Source: UBA2942 sp045127535 (lineage in GTDB: Bacteria > Bacillota > Clostridia > Lachnospirales > Lachnospiraceae). Taken from it: a stretch of DNA of 21,482 bases. This document shows, piece after piece, positions 13,733 to 21,482 of this stretch. The position numbers and the translations under genes were made by a program. The stretch spans positions 1-21,482 of the forward strand of contig JBGVQN010000014.1 in assembly GCA_045127535.1 (NCBI GenBank). The letters are read 5' to 3'. The notes under the pieces are model-generated. The model was not told the origin of the DNA. It saw only the letters and a list, made by a program, of their open reading frames with translations, and searched no databases. The number at the start of each line of letters is the position of its first letter. Position 1 is the stretch's first letter.

Positions 13733-16215
13733 TTCTCCATTCCCCCTTTGATACACCTATTGATTACACAGGCAGAACTGAATATCATTCCTATATACAG
13801 CAATCCTGCAATGAGTATATAAACTCCATGGGCCATCTCATTTGTGAGACTAAACAGAATCTCCTCTATAAGATTTGTTTCTTCCCCCAATGATTCAGGT
13901 CCATACACTGCATACCATGCATAGGCAGATGCCATGTAGCCTGGAATCAGTCCAATAAAGATCCATAAATAGGATTTACATTCTTCCCATAAAGCCATTT
14001 TGAAATATTGCCTGTCCTCCATTCCAATCTGCTTCAAAAGGATAAATCTCGTCTGCCAATATTTGTTTTTGCTTACCAGAAAGCTCCTCTGGATCACAAC
14101 ATAAATAGTAAGGATCATCACAAACAGTGTTCCATATACCCCCACATCCTGCACCAGCTGACGCGCAATGAGCCGGCGCAACTCTGCTTCTGAAGAATAC
14201 CGGTACCCGTTGTCTTTTGCGATCCTTGCCAGCTGCTTGTCCGAAGACTCATAAGATGCATTCTGATCATACGTAACCCGGATGGTGTTATATTGGAGTT
14301 CTTCACCTTCATTAGCTGCTATTTTTTCAGCCAGCGCCTTAGACCCAATCATCAAATAGGTATTGCCCGCAAAATCAGCCCAAAGAATATTTTCATTTGT
14401 CCAGTCATACACACCTGCCACCTCTACAGATATTCCTTTTTCTGTAAATGCATTTTTGATTGTAATCCAGTCTCCAGCCTGCAGTGTTTCATCCAGGCTG
14501 CCATTGATCGTTATGATCACCTGTTCTCCGGCTTCAAATTTTTCCCAGTCCAGACCCTGTTCACTGCTCCACGCTTCCTCCTGCTTTTTTACATCTGCCA
14601 GGTTTTCATAAAATACCATTCTCATTTCGTAAACCAGAGGTGTGTCAATGTATGCTTCTATGCTCTGTATGATCTGGCTTTCTTCCATTCCATCCCACTC
14701 AAAATAATGAAGCCCATCTTTGATTAAATACTCCACATCTTTGATGCCTGGACACATTTCAATCATTTCAATCAGATTCTCATTCTCTCCGGTAAACATA
14801 TCATAATTGGTCAGTGTGCTTACCTCATTATAAGTAGTATCTATATAAGGAAATTGATGGTCTACTTCTATTGTCATTTCAAAGTCGTTTTTCACCCGCT
14901 GTACAAATCCATTGGTACTATAACCGTCATATATTTTATACGCACACAAAATGAGGCTCCCGCATACGATCATGGAAAAGCATGCCGCCACCATGTGCTG
15001 CACCGGTCTGATCACATTTTGACGCTTAAAGATCGTTTTTTCCGGTGCTTTTGTTTTTCTGGATACTCTGCGAAGTTTTTTATATTTGGATGGTTTGATG
15101 GTTCCTTTATTTCCTGCAAGCCCTTTGTCCCGGATACCAAACTGGGTCACAGCCACAGCTGTCAGAATCACTCCTACTAATACAGCTATCTGGGTCACCA
15201 ATAATTCTCCATCAAACTGATAGAATCCTGTTACCCCTGTATGATTCCCTGCGATCTTACATGCAATACCCGTAGTTCCATATGCAATGGCTATTCCCAG
15301 AATGATTTCAGGAAATGTAGCGTAGATGCATTCCATAAAAATAATTCCACGAACCTGTGCTTTGGAGGCACCTATACAACGGTATTTATAATAGATTCCT
15401 CTTCTTTTTCCCGTATAAGCCATCATCAGGTAAGTAATTGCCAGAACAGACATTACCATAAGGGCAAGCGTCACTTTCTCATAAACCTCTGTATTGCCCC
15501 AAAGACGGTATTCATATACATAGTTGTTATAGGTAATTGCCCCTTCCTGGCTGGTAAAGGCTTGAGAAAACTCCTTTGTATCAATTTCCTCATAGGCCGG
15601 ATCCAGCTGATAAAAATATGTAATATAGCTGTATGCTCTATAATCAGCAAATTCTTCTTCTGTTACAAAGCAGTTGGGAAGTTTATGATCTCCATCTGTA
15701 TCTTCCTTCCAGATTTGTGCAAAGCATTTCATGACACCTACCAGCTGATATTCTTTTGTTACAAGGACGCCTTCTGTATTCTGATACTGAATGGATATCA
15801 TCTGGCCTACATCATAACTGTATCCAAGCTGTGCCAGAGATGTGGTATCCATTACAATTTCATTATTTTCCTCGGGCATTCTTCCTTCATAGAGATTGTC
15901 ACCATCAATCAGGTCAAAGGATGCATCTGCAGTCCCCACCATAATTCCATTTTCCCGTCCATCTTCCCCGATCAGACTTACGCCTGTTTTACAGCTGGTT
16001 TCCATAGAAAAATATGGATGGTTTAATCTCTTCCCCACAGAAGATATGATCCAGTTCCCGTACGTATTCAGATTGTTCTGATACATATATTGATTCATTA
16101 CACTTTGAAACAGGGTAATACATGCCAAAAACAATACTGCTGCAAAAGTAACCATAGAAACATATCTGATTTCCTTTTTCCGCCTTTTGATTCCAGTGAA
16201 AATCAGTTTTACCAT
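13729..16215 (-). CDS. FtsX-type ABC transporter permease with two external domains
   Basis: An 828-residue membrane protein with two FtsX-like repeats. The first helix is at about 19-39, then an external domain to about 248, three helices to about 362, a cytoplasmic linker with KRQNVIRP, a fifth helix near 405-430, a second external domain to about 685, and three last helices ending at the C-terminus. The FtsX feature YKYRCIGASKAQVRGIIF follows the second helix. The 4+4 helix layout is that of duplicated FtsX permeases and differs from BceB, which has ten helices and one large external domain. It is the first gene of the operon. The ATG at 16215 is chosen because AGGTGAG lies seven bases upstream; an in-frame GTG at 16227 is part of that ribosome site. 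The substrate is unknown; a cationic peptide or envelope stress signal is inference. Confidence 0.92.
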   Translation of the reverse strand: MVKLIFTGIKRRKKEIRYVSMVTFAAVLFLACITLFQSVMNQYMYQNNLNTYGNWIISSVGKRLNHPYFSMETSCKTGVSLIGEDGRENGIMVGTADASFDLIDGDNLYEGRMPEENNEIVMDTTSLAQLGYSYDVGQMISIQYQNTEGVLVTKEYQLVGVMKCFAQIWKEDTDGDHKLPNCFVTEEEFADYRAYSYITYFYQLDPAYEEIDTKEFSQAFTSQEGAITYNNYVYEYRLWGNTEVYEKVTLALMVMSVLAITYLMMAYTGKRRGIYYKYRCIGASKAQVRGIIFMECIYATFPEIILGIAIAYGTTGIACKIAGNHTGVTGFYQFDGELLVTQIAVLVGVILTAVAVTQFGIRDKGLAGNKGTIKPSKYKKLRRVSRKTKAPEKTIFKRQNVIRPVQHMVAACFSMIVCGSLILCAYKIYDGYSTNGFVQRVKNDFEMTIEVDHQFPYIDTTYNEVSTLTNYDMFTGENENLIEMIEMCPGIKDVEYLIKDGLHYFEWDGMEESQIIQSIEAYIDTPLVYEMRMVFYENLADVKKQEEAWSSEQGLDWEKFEAGEQVIITINGSLDETLQAGDWITIKNAFTEKGISVEVAGVYDWTNENILWADFAGNTYLMIGSKALAEKIAANEGEELQYNTIRVTYDQNASYESSDKQLARIAKDNGYRYSSEAELRRLIARQLVQDVGVYGTLFVMILTIYVVIQRSFLVSKNKYWQTRFILLKQIGMEDRQYFKMALWEECKSYLWIFIGLIPGYMASAYAWYAVYGPESLGEETNLIEEILFSLTNEMAHGVYILIAGLLYIGMIFSSACVINRCIKGGMEK

Positions 16216-16227
16216 AAACAAACTCAC

Positions 16228-16352
16228 CTCGTCTTATCTTTTATTTTAAGTATAGTATAAGACAGAAACCTTACCTAAAGGTGACACAAGGAAATTTTTT
16301 TATCATAATTATTGACACGGTGAAAGCAGCATCAAATAGATTTTCCAGTATA
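16228..16352 (-). promoter_or_regulatory. promoter region of the permease/ATPase/two-component operon
   Basis: Two overlapping -10-like TATACT hexamers lie on the minus strand at 16259-16254 and 16254-16249, with no good -35 at 17 bases. Upstream, GTGTCA occurs twice (16318-16313 and 16287-16282 within the shared core), 31 bases apart. A poor -35 with upstream direct repeats fits a response-regulator-activated promoter. This is inference. Confidence 0.4.
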
Positions 16353-17699
16353 CTAAATCCGTATCTTCGTCCATTTTCCCAGCTTAAATCGAATAGACGC
16401 AAACAGATACCGTGAGACCTGGTCTGCCAGCACGCCTAACCAGATGCCAATGATACCCCAGTTTAAAATATATCCGCAAATATAGGAACCGGCAGTACGG
16501 ATCAAGGTTACGCTGACTGTTGCTGCTGCTGCCGTATATGCCGTATCTCCAGCACCACGCAGGCAGCCCATATAGATGACCTGCTGCACCTGGAACACAA
16601 CAACAAACAGGATCACCCGCATGATCCCCACACCAATGCTTATAATTTCTTCTTCCTCAAAAAACATCCCCATAAGCGGTCTGGCTCCTACAAAATAGAT
16701 GACAACCAGGCACACTGCAAACACACTTCCTATCATCTTGCAGGCACGCCCATACTCCTTAGCCATTTCCTCATCCCGGCTGCCCAGGCTCCGTCCAATG
16801 AGAGCTACCGCAGTAGACTGCAGTCCGTCTCCAAAAGAGAAGGACAACCCCATAATGTTCATACCTACCTGATGTGCTGCCATGGCATTCATACCCTGAT
16901 CAGCTGCCATCACTGCAGTGAGCATAAAGCCAATACGCATAAGCACCTGCTCAAAAAATACACTGTATCCCACTTTTACCAGATTCAAAAATGCAGACAG
17001 GGAAGGCTTTACTTTTTCTTTGAGGATGTAAGGAATGCTTACAAATCCATCCGGCTTCATAAGAGAAAAGATACTCATCACGCAGGCAACTACAGTTCCA
17101 AGCACAGTTGCCAAGGCTGCTCCCTGGATTCCCAGAGCAGGGAATCCAAAATGTCCTTCAATCAACAGATAGTTTCCTATAATATTCACCGTATTAGAGG
17201 TCACATTGGTACGCATGGTAATTTTGGTATTGCCTGCGCCACGCTGGGCAGAATTAATCCCCATCTGGATGCAGTTAAAAACCATACCTCCCATAATAAT
17301 CCGAAAATACTCCACCGCACCCTGGTGGGTTTCCTTTGTGGAGCCACACAGCTCCATAATAAAATCAGCGGAGCATACCAGTGCAATGCTTAATACCACT
17401 GCTGCAATTACAATGAAAATCAAAGCAGTATACAAGATCCCATTGGCATCCTCCCGCTTTTTCTCTCCATATCGTCTGGCTACCAGTGCAGATATGGATA
17501 CATTTAATGCAAAAAATAAAGACAGTCCCATAAACTTGGGCTGTGTAGTCAGACCCACTGCCGCCACTGCAGAAGATCCCAGGGCACTCACCATAAAGGA
17601 ATCCACCAGTCCGGCAAATGCCACAAAAAATGACTCAATGATGGCAGGCCATGCCATATTCAGTGTTGTACGAATCGTATCTTTTTGAAATCCTTTCAT
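16353..17699 (-). CDS. MATE family efflux transporter
   Basis: A 448-residue protein with about 12 membrane helices arranged as two related halves, the layout of MATE (MOP superfamily) cation/drug antiporters. The N-terminal half begins LNMAWPAIIESFFVAFAGLVD and includes VGLTTQP and INSAQRGAGNTK; the second half repeats the pattern with CLRGAGDTAYTAAAATVS. It probably exports organic cations or metabolites coupled to Na+ or H+; the substrate cannot be read from sequence. AGGAG lies close to the ATG at 17699. The gene has its own promoter and leader (17700-18001) and is followed by the operon promoter region, with no clear terminator visible between. Confidence 0.95.
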   Translation of the reverse strand: MKGFQKDTIRTTLNMAWPAIIESFFVAFAGLVDSFMVSALGSSAVAAVGLTTQPKFMGLSLFFALNVSISALVARRYGEKKREDANGILYTALIFIVIAAVVLSIALVCSADFIMELCGSTKETHQGAVEYFRIIMGGMVFNCIQMGINSAQRGAGNTKITMRTNVTSNTVNIIGNYLLIEGHFGFPALGIQGAALATVLGTVVACVMSIFSLMKPDGFVSIPYILKEKVKPSLSAFLNLVKVGYSVFFEQVLMRIGFMLTAVMAADQGMNAMAAHQVGMNIMGLSFSFGDGLQSTAVALIGRSLGSRDEEMAKEYGRACKMIGSVFAVCLVVIYFVGARPLMGMFFEEEEIISIGVGIMRVILFVVVFQVQQVIYMGCLRGAGDTAYTAAAATVSVTLIRTAGSYICGYILNWGIIGIWLGVLADQVSRYLFASIRFKLGKWTKIRI

Positions 17700-17730
17700 T
17701 CTCCTACCTCAGACTTTCTCTGCTGTATAT

Positions 17731-17937
17731 TCAGATCCATATCTTTTGCAGCAGTACAAACATCAGGACAGCATTTTGCCTGCCTTTGGAACCTGTTTGA
17801 ACTGCTGCAGCAAACCTTGCAAAATTCCACAAATCTGCATCTGATTCAAAGGGTCCTCCAAGACAGGCATTTCGGATACCGAATCCATCGATAGACAACG
17901 TTTCTAAAACTTTTTTGTGTATACATGAATCCGGCAT
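17731..17937 (-). CDS. possible 68-residue leader ORF upstream of the MATE gene
   Basis: The ATG at 17937 opens 68 codons ending in TGA at 17731-17733, 31 bases before the MATE start. The peptide begins MPDSCIHKKVLETLSIDGFG and ends VLMFVLLQKIWI, with a central ADLWNFARFAAAVQTGSKGR. GAGGATGG lies upstream, but 8 or more bases away. A promoter at 17972-18001 would place it first in the MATE transcript. Base and residue composition look like coding sequence. No family is firmly recognised; it could be a small gene, a regulatory leader ORF or a conserved repeat that happens to be open. Confidence 0.35.
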   Translation of the reverse strand: MPDSCIHKKVLETLSIDGFGIRNACLGGPFESDADLWNFARFAAAVQTGSKGRQNAVLMFVLLQKIWI

Positions 17938-17971
17938 AGGAAATCCATCCTCAAAAACACCTTACTGTATC

Positions 17972-18001
17972 AGTATACCAATTCTTTCAAGCACTTTACA
18001 A
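17972..18001 (-). promoter_or_regulatory. promoter of the MATE transcript
   Basis: On the minus strand, TTGTAA (18001-17996) and TATACT (17977-17972, 5 of 6) are separated by 18 bases. Transcription would begin near 17965, leaving a leader of about 265 bases before the MATE ATG. Confidence 0.6.
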
Positions 18002-18046
18002 TGGGGTATCCCTGCTTTTTACGGAAGATTCTTTCTTTTGGGAATC

Positions 18047-18081
18047 GTATGATCATTTCCATCATATGGAATGATCCATAC
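18047..18081. repeat. imperfect palindrome over the stop codon of the FAD-Rieske gene
   Basis: GTATGATCATTTCCAT (18047-18062) pairs imperfectly with ATGGAATGATCCATAC (18066-18081). The gene's TGA (18064-18062) lies at the centre. There is no T-run after it on the minus strand, so termination by it is doubtful. Confidence 0.4.
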
Positions 18082-19519
18082 AGGCATCCTTCTTTGCAGG
18101 ATTGTCCAACAGTTTTCCATCTGCATCAAATCTGGAACCATGGCATGGACAGTCCCAGCTTTTTTCATCTGGGTTCCAGGTAAGCTCGCATCCCATGTGG
18201 GGACATCTGGCAGAAATTTTATGGAGCTCACCAGTCTCTTCTTTGCAGCAGGCATACCTTTTTCCATCTATTGCAGCGATCCCTCCATGGCCAGGGGACA
18301 ATGCCTCTGCAGCTGTCCCAGGTCTATGGAACCACCCTTTTACCAACCCTTTCACACTCATGCCCACATCTGTCAGTAAATTGGCCATGCCTGCCCGCAG
18401 GTTGCACCTTTGAGGTGTAAAAAGCTTACTGTAAGGATTCTGAATCCCCTGCAGCTCATCCCGCAAAATCATTGCTGCAATCATAGAGGTAGTCATCCCC
18501 CATTTTTGGAAGCCTGTGACTACATAAAGGTGCGGTGTGAACATAGAATACGGCCCGATAAAAGGAATCCCATCATGAGGCATACAATCCTGCGCAGACC
18601 AGCGTGCTGCCTCCCTGCAGTCAGGAAAATACTGCTTTGCAGCCTGGGAAAGGAAATCGTAAGCACCGCCCCTTTCATTTTCCCCGGTGCGATGGCCGCC
18701 CCCTCCAAGAAGCAATACATCTCCTGCCTGACGCAGAGAAAGGCCGTCCTGGTCAATGCCATAATACATACCATTTATTTTACTGCATGACGCAAGGGCC
18801 AGCACGTAGCTTCGCTCCTGATGCTGGCGCAGGAAATAAAAGCCTGGAACATTTCGAAATGGATAATGGGTGGCTGCTACGATTTTGTCTGCGGTAAATA
18901 CCTTGTCTTTGGTGATGACCTGATTGCCCTTCACAGTGATTACCTGTGTGTGCTCCAGTATTTCCAACTCTACGGCTATGTGCCGAATAAATTCCAAGGG
19001 GGAAAATTGGGCCTGGTTGGGAAAGCAGACTGCTCCCATTACCTGGAAAGGCAGTTCTGTTTCTGTGGTAAAAAATGCATCGATTCCAAGTCTGGCAGCT
19101 GCCTCTGCCTCTTTACGGAGAGGAGTTTCATCCCGGGTGGTGTACAGGTAAGCGCAGACACGGGTAAACTGACAGTCAATATGATGATTCTGGATCAGCT
19201 TTTCGTATTCCTTTATAGCAGACTGGTTGGCCTGGGCATATAATCTGGCTTTTTTGACCCCCACGGTCTGGATCAGCTTGCTGTATTTCAAACCATGCTG
19301 GCTGGTGATTTTAGCAGTGGTACGTTCTGTCTGGCCGGAAGCGATCTGATCTGCTTCTAATACCAGAACGGACTTGCCCTGGGTCTGCAGGTAATAGGCA
19401 GTAAGGAGGCCAGCAAGGCCGGCACCTATGATAATGACATCGTAGTGGGTAACGGGTGATGACTGGTCAGATGCCTTCGACTCAATGTGCTTCGTTTGTT
19501 TTCTCCATATAGATTCCAT
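18062..19519 (-). CDS. FAD-dependent oxidoreductase (DAO family) fused to a Rieske [2Fe-2S] domain
   Basis: A 485-residue two-domain protein. Residues 1-400 are a D-amino-acid-oxidase/DadA-type flavoprotein: the dinucleotide site IIIGAGLAGLLTAYYL near 29-44, then LEADQIASGQTERTTAKIT, and a C-terminal FAD contact YVVTGFQKWGMTTS. Residues about 415-485 are a Rieske domain with CPHMGC (C439, H441) and CPCHGS (C457, H460), giving the two Cys-His pairs that hold a [2Fe-2S] cluster. The family links COG0665 to COG0723 and is common in gut Firmicutes. The substrate is not known; electrons probably pass between flavin and cluster. The ATG at 19519 gives MESIW, matching relatives, with GGGGG ten bases upstream; ATGs at 19528 and 19594 are less likely. 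Confidence 0.9.
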   Translation of the reverse strand: MESIWRKQTKHIESKASDQSSPVTHYDVIIIGAGLAGLLTAYYLQTQGKSVLVLEADQIASGQTERTTAKITSQHGLKYSKLIQTVGVKKARLYAQANQSAIKEYEKLIQNHHIDCQFTRVCAYLYTTRDETPLRKEAEAAARLGIDAFFTTETELPFQVMGAVCFPNQAQFSPLEFIRHIAVELEILEHTQVITVKGNQVITKDKVFTADKIVAATHYPFRNVPGFYFLRQHQERSYVLALASCSKINGMYYGIDQDGLSLRQAGDVLLLGGGGHRTGENERGGAYDFLSQAAKQYFPDCREAARWSAQDCMPHDGIPFIGPYSMFTPHLYVVTGFQKWGMTTSMIAAMILRDELQGIQNPYSKLFTPQRCNLRAGMANLLTDVGMSVKGLVKGWFHRPGTAAEALSPGHGGIAAIDGKRYACCKEETGELHKISARCPHMGCELTWNPDEKSWDCPCHGSRFDADGKLLDNPAKKDACMDHSI

Positions 19520-19570
19520 GCAATCCATACCCCCAATTCTTTTGATGGGTATTAGTATTGGCAATTTTGG

Positions 19571-19617
19571 AAAAAAAATGCAAAGCAGGGGCATGCATTT
19601 TCATGCATCCCCCTGCT
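19571..19617 (-). terminator. Rho-independent terminator of the DUF6709-like gene
   Basis: A long stem with AGCAGGGG and CCCCTGCT ends and an internal ATGCAT pair spans 19584-19617 with a GAAA loop on the minus strand. It is followed by TTGCA and eight T residues (19578-19571). It starts about 30 bases after the stop at 19647. Confidence 0.9.
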
Positions 19618-19646
19618 CACAGCTCACTTTATTTTCTATTTTACGA

Positions 19647-20723
19647 TTAGAACTGATCCTGTCTTGGCTGATTATAACGCAGTTCAAGGAAGTTCTGATA
19701 ATCTCTATTGTACATCTTGCTTATATCATCATTGTATCCAACTACTGCCCATGGCATAGTCTCATTGATATATTCCAGAATTTCCTGTGCAGTGCTTTCC
19801 TTATCTACACCAAGCTGAATAGACTTCTTTTCATATGTATTGAAAACAACTGCATATGTAGTGCCTGTCTTAATTCCGTTTGTACGGTGTGTAGTGGTGT
19901 TCTGATAAGCCCATACAAGCTTTTCATTTGCAATGACATGTGCCTTACTGCCCATCATATAGAAGATCATTCTTCTTCCGATACGAATGTCACCACTCTT
20001 GTCAAATGTCTTAGCACTTTCGTACTCATACTCTGCATCGCTCTCAGTAAATCCTGCAGCAGCAAGCTCTTTCTTGATTGTCTTCAATCCGCTTCCGTTA
20101 AGTACCATAACCAGACGGATAATACCGATGAGAAGAAGCACAATGCCAATTCCCAGGATTACATATACAGCAGCTGCTGCACCACCAGTTAACGCACCTA
20201 CCTGAATATAATAAGGTAATGTATATTCTTCAAACTCTTCCTCTGTAAATCCAGACTCCAGGAAGTAATCTTTGAAATATCCATATTCCTCGTCTGTCAT
20301 CTTGTTGATGGCACCGGAATACTCGATTGGATCTGAATACTCATAATTATAAGTAGCATCAGCCATGGCTTCCATAGCGCTTTCATCCGCAACAGGCACT
20401 TTAATTCCCATATAACGGAAATCTTCTGCATCCTCATCACCTGTCCAGATAATATAGTACAGGCTTGTAGTACGGGTTACATGTGTCTTGGTATTTTCTT
20501 CGTATTCTTCAATGAAAGCACCAAAGTTAGCAGTAATGGAAGCATCTACAATTAAATCCTCATTGATTTCTTCTGGTGCAAGAGTTTCAAATTTCACATG
20601 TCCATTCATAAGAGATTTGAAATTTGAGAATTCTACTACAATGAGTACAATTCCGATTACCATAAGCAGAATCACAGAAACCAGTGATTTTTTTATGCTT
20701 TTTTGTTTTAGCTTTTCAAACAT
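19647..20723 (-). CDS. two-helix membrane protein, DUF6709-like
   Basis: A 358-residue protein of unknown function. The first membrane helix is at about 13-32 and the second at about 180-208. Between them lies an acidic external domain of about 145 residues (NEDLIVDASITANFGAFIEE and similar). After the second helix comes a cytoplasmic domain of about 150 residues ending MPWAVVGYNDDISKMYNRDY, which recalls the C-terminal pattern of proteins labelled DUF6709 in clostridia (assignment from memory). GAGGAGG lies eight bases before the ATG at 20723. A near-consensus promoter and a strong terminator bracket it, so it is a single-gene unit and probably well expressed. Confidence 0.85.
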   Translation of the reverse strand: MFEKLKQKSIKKSLVSVILLMVIGIVLIVVEFSNFKSLMNGHVKFETLAPEEINEDLIVDASITANFGAFIEEYEENTKTHVTRTTSLYYIIWTGDEDAEDFRYMGIKVPVADESAMEAMADATYNYEYSDPIEYSGAINKMTDEEYGYFKDYFLESGFTEEEFEEYTLPYYIQVGALTGGAAAAVYVILGIGIVLLLIGIIRLVMVLNGSGLKTIKKELAAAGFTESDAEYEYESAKTFDKSGDIRIGRRMIFYMMGSKAHVIANEKLVWAYQNTTTHRTNGIKTGTTYAVVFNTYEKKSIQLGVDKESTAQEILEYINETMPWAVVGYNDDISKMYNRDYQNFLELRYNQPRQDQF

Positions 20724-20781
20724 ATCTTTTTCCTCCTCATAAGTTATACAAATAGTTTATTGTGTTACTTACCGCTCACCC

Positions 20782-20810
20782 ATTATATATGCTTTCATCC
20801 CAAGTGTAAA
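20782..20810 (-). promoter_or_regulatory. strong promoter of the DUF6709-like gene
   Basis: On the minus strand, TTTACA (20810-20805, 5 of 6) and a perfect TATAAT (20787-20782) are separated by exactly 17 bases, about 60 bases upstream of the ATG. Confidence 0.8.
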
Positions 20811-20891
20811 TATAAAATTCCCATGAAAGATATAAAAAAAACCGAAAAAGCAAGGCTTAATAGGGATAAGTAACTATTTAAGTTGCAGAAG

Positions 20892-20930
20892 AACGGTGTG
20901 ACCCGAAGGTCACGCCGTTTTTCTGTTTTT
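20892..20930. terminator. hairpin with T-run at the 3' end of the recombinase gene
   Basis: AACGGTGTGACC (20892-20903) and GGTCACGCCGTT (20908-20919) form a 12-bp stem (one G-T pair) with a four-base loop. On the plus strand it continues into TTTTTCTGTTTTT, a good intrinsic terminator. On the minus strand the loop is UUCG, which is very stable, but only CTTCTGC follows. The recombinase stop (20912-20910) lies in one stem arm. It probably shields the recombinase from transcription entering on the plus strand. Confidence 0.7.
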
Positions 20931-21482
20931 CGTAGGTCTTTCATAGATAATGGGTTCAAATACAGCTGGAATCTCCACTTCATCAAGGAAGTTGAAGAAG
21001 ATGTGAACACGCTGCTGACGCTTTCCACTGGACTTGTCCGGTGCGTAAACAAGAATCTTCTTGATGAACTCGTTTACAATTGTTGGTGTCAGTTCTCGGA
21101 CATCCACATACTTTTCTGTCAGAGCAAGAAAAGCATCCAGATTGTCTTCCAGTTCCATCTGCTGGTCAACCCATTCTTCTGTTGCTTCAATCTCAAGCTT
21201 CAGACGTTCCTGTTCTTCCTCATAGCTCTGCGACATCTTCTGATACCGCTCCTGGCTGAGATTCCCCAGAACAGCGTCCTCATAAATACGTGTAATCAGA
21301 ACATCCAAGTCAGCAAGACGCTTCTTTGCTTTGGCAATTTTCCGCTGATCCTCCAGAATGCTTTTCTCCTGATCTGTACGACGGCATTGCAGCCATTCTT
21401 CCTGAAAACCCTCCACATCACTACGAATATATTCGCAGACAGCCCGGATGCGTTCCAGAACAAGATCACGGAGCGTTTCTTC
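20910..21482 (-). CDS. large serine recombinase, C-terminal part (N-terminus beyond window)
   Basis: The frame is open from the window edge to TGA at 20910-20912 and shows the last 191 residues. A long charged helix (KSILEDQRKIAKAKKRLADL through MSQSYEEEQERLKLEIE) forms the coiled coil that follows the recombinase zinc ribbon in this class. It is followed by a DUF4368-type tail with ELTPTIVNEFIKKILVYAPD, KSSGKRQQRVHIFFNF and a short basic end. Such recombinases (TnpX-like) excise and integrate conjugative or mobilizable elements in Clostridia, and usually sit at one end of the element with an attachment site just past the gene. The catalytic N-terminus is not visible, so activity cannot be judged. 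Confidence 0.88.
   Translation of the reverse strand, partial: EETLRDLVLERIRAVCEYIRSDVEGFQEEWLQCRRTDQEKSILEDQRKIAKAKKRLADLDVLITRIYEDAVLGNLSQERYQKMSQSYEEEQERLKLEIEATEEWVDQQMELEDNLDAFLALTEKYVDVRELTPTIVNEFIKKILVYAPDKSSGKRQQRVHIFFNFLDEVEIPAVFEPIIYERPTKNRKTA

Noticed and set aside
15241..16026. 261-codon plus-strand open frame
   Set aside because: It lies wholly antisense to the FtsX-type permease, has cysteine- and histidine-rich shadow composition and no recognisable domain.
18047..18081. Palindrome at the FAD-Rieske stop as an intrinsic terminator
   Set aside because: No T-run follows on the minus strand, so it is listed only as a repeat.

Overview
The window looks like a chromosomal segment of a Lachnospiraceae-type Firmicute (Clostridia, Blautia/Ruminococcus-like). 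This rests on moderate GC with AT-rich intergenic DNA, strong AGGAGG-type ribosome sites, and gene types common in that family: RecD2, a free-standing MreB, a SEC-C methionine aminopeptidase, an FAD-Rieske oxidoreductase and a DUF6709-like membrane protein. The species cannot be named from the sequence. Almost every gene is on the minus strand; only the AraC-type regulator and the methionine aminopeptidase are on the plus strand.

Layout. 1-626: the start of comF, cut by the window edge. 763-1095: a very long imperfect palindrome lying between comF and recD2. 1090-4500: recD2, then mreB with its own terminator; upstream of mreB is a ~720-bp leader region holding a 53-codon ORF. 5224-7035: a rhodanese/TtcA-like tRNA-thiolation protein and methylglyoxal synthase. 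7386-8752: AraC-type regulator and methionine aminopeptidase (plus strand). 8784-10877: hemolysin-III-type membrane protein and low-specificity L-threonine aldolase. 11009-16215: a four-gene operon transcribed permease, ATPase, response regulator, histidine kinase, which looks like a peptide-antibiotic sensing/detoxification (Bce-like) or other envelope-stress module. 16353-18001: a MATE exporter with its own promoter and a ~260-nt leader that contains a 68-codon ORF. 18062-19519: FAD oxidoreductase fused to a Rieske domain. 19647-20723: two-TM DUF6709-like protein with a near-consensus promoter. 20910-21482: the C-terminal part of a large serine recombinase, so the right edge probably abuts an integrated mobile element.

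Most genes are ordinary. The unusual signals are in non-coding DNA: (i) the ~330-bp foldback at 763-1095, whose 63-bp outer arms match at 60 positions; (ii) two copies of a short palindromic repeat, at 6430-6496 and 12155-12209, the first flanked by a 14-bp near-direct repeat; (iii) two pairs of short direct repeats, each spaced 31 bp, upstream of the first gene and of the regulator gene of the two-component/ABC operon; (iv) several short coding-like stretches (629-862, 4753-4914, 10933-11028, 17731-17937) that may be small genes, leader ORFs or gene remnants. No tRNA, rRNA, CRISPR array or complete insertion sequence was seen.
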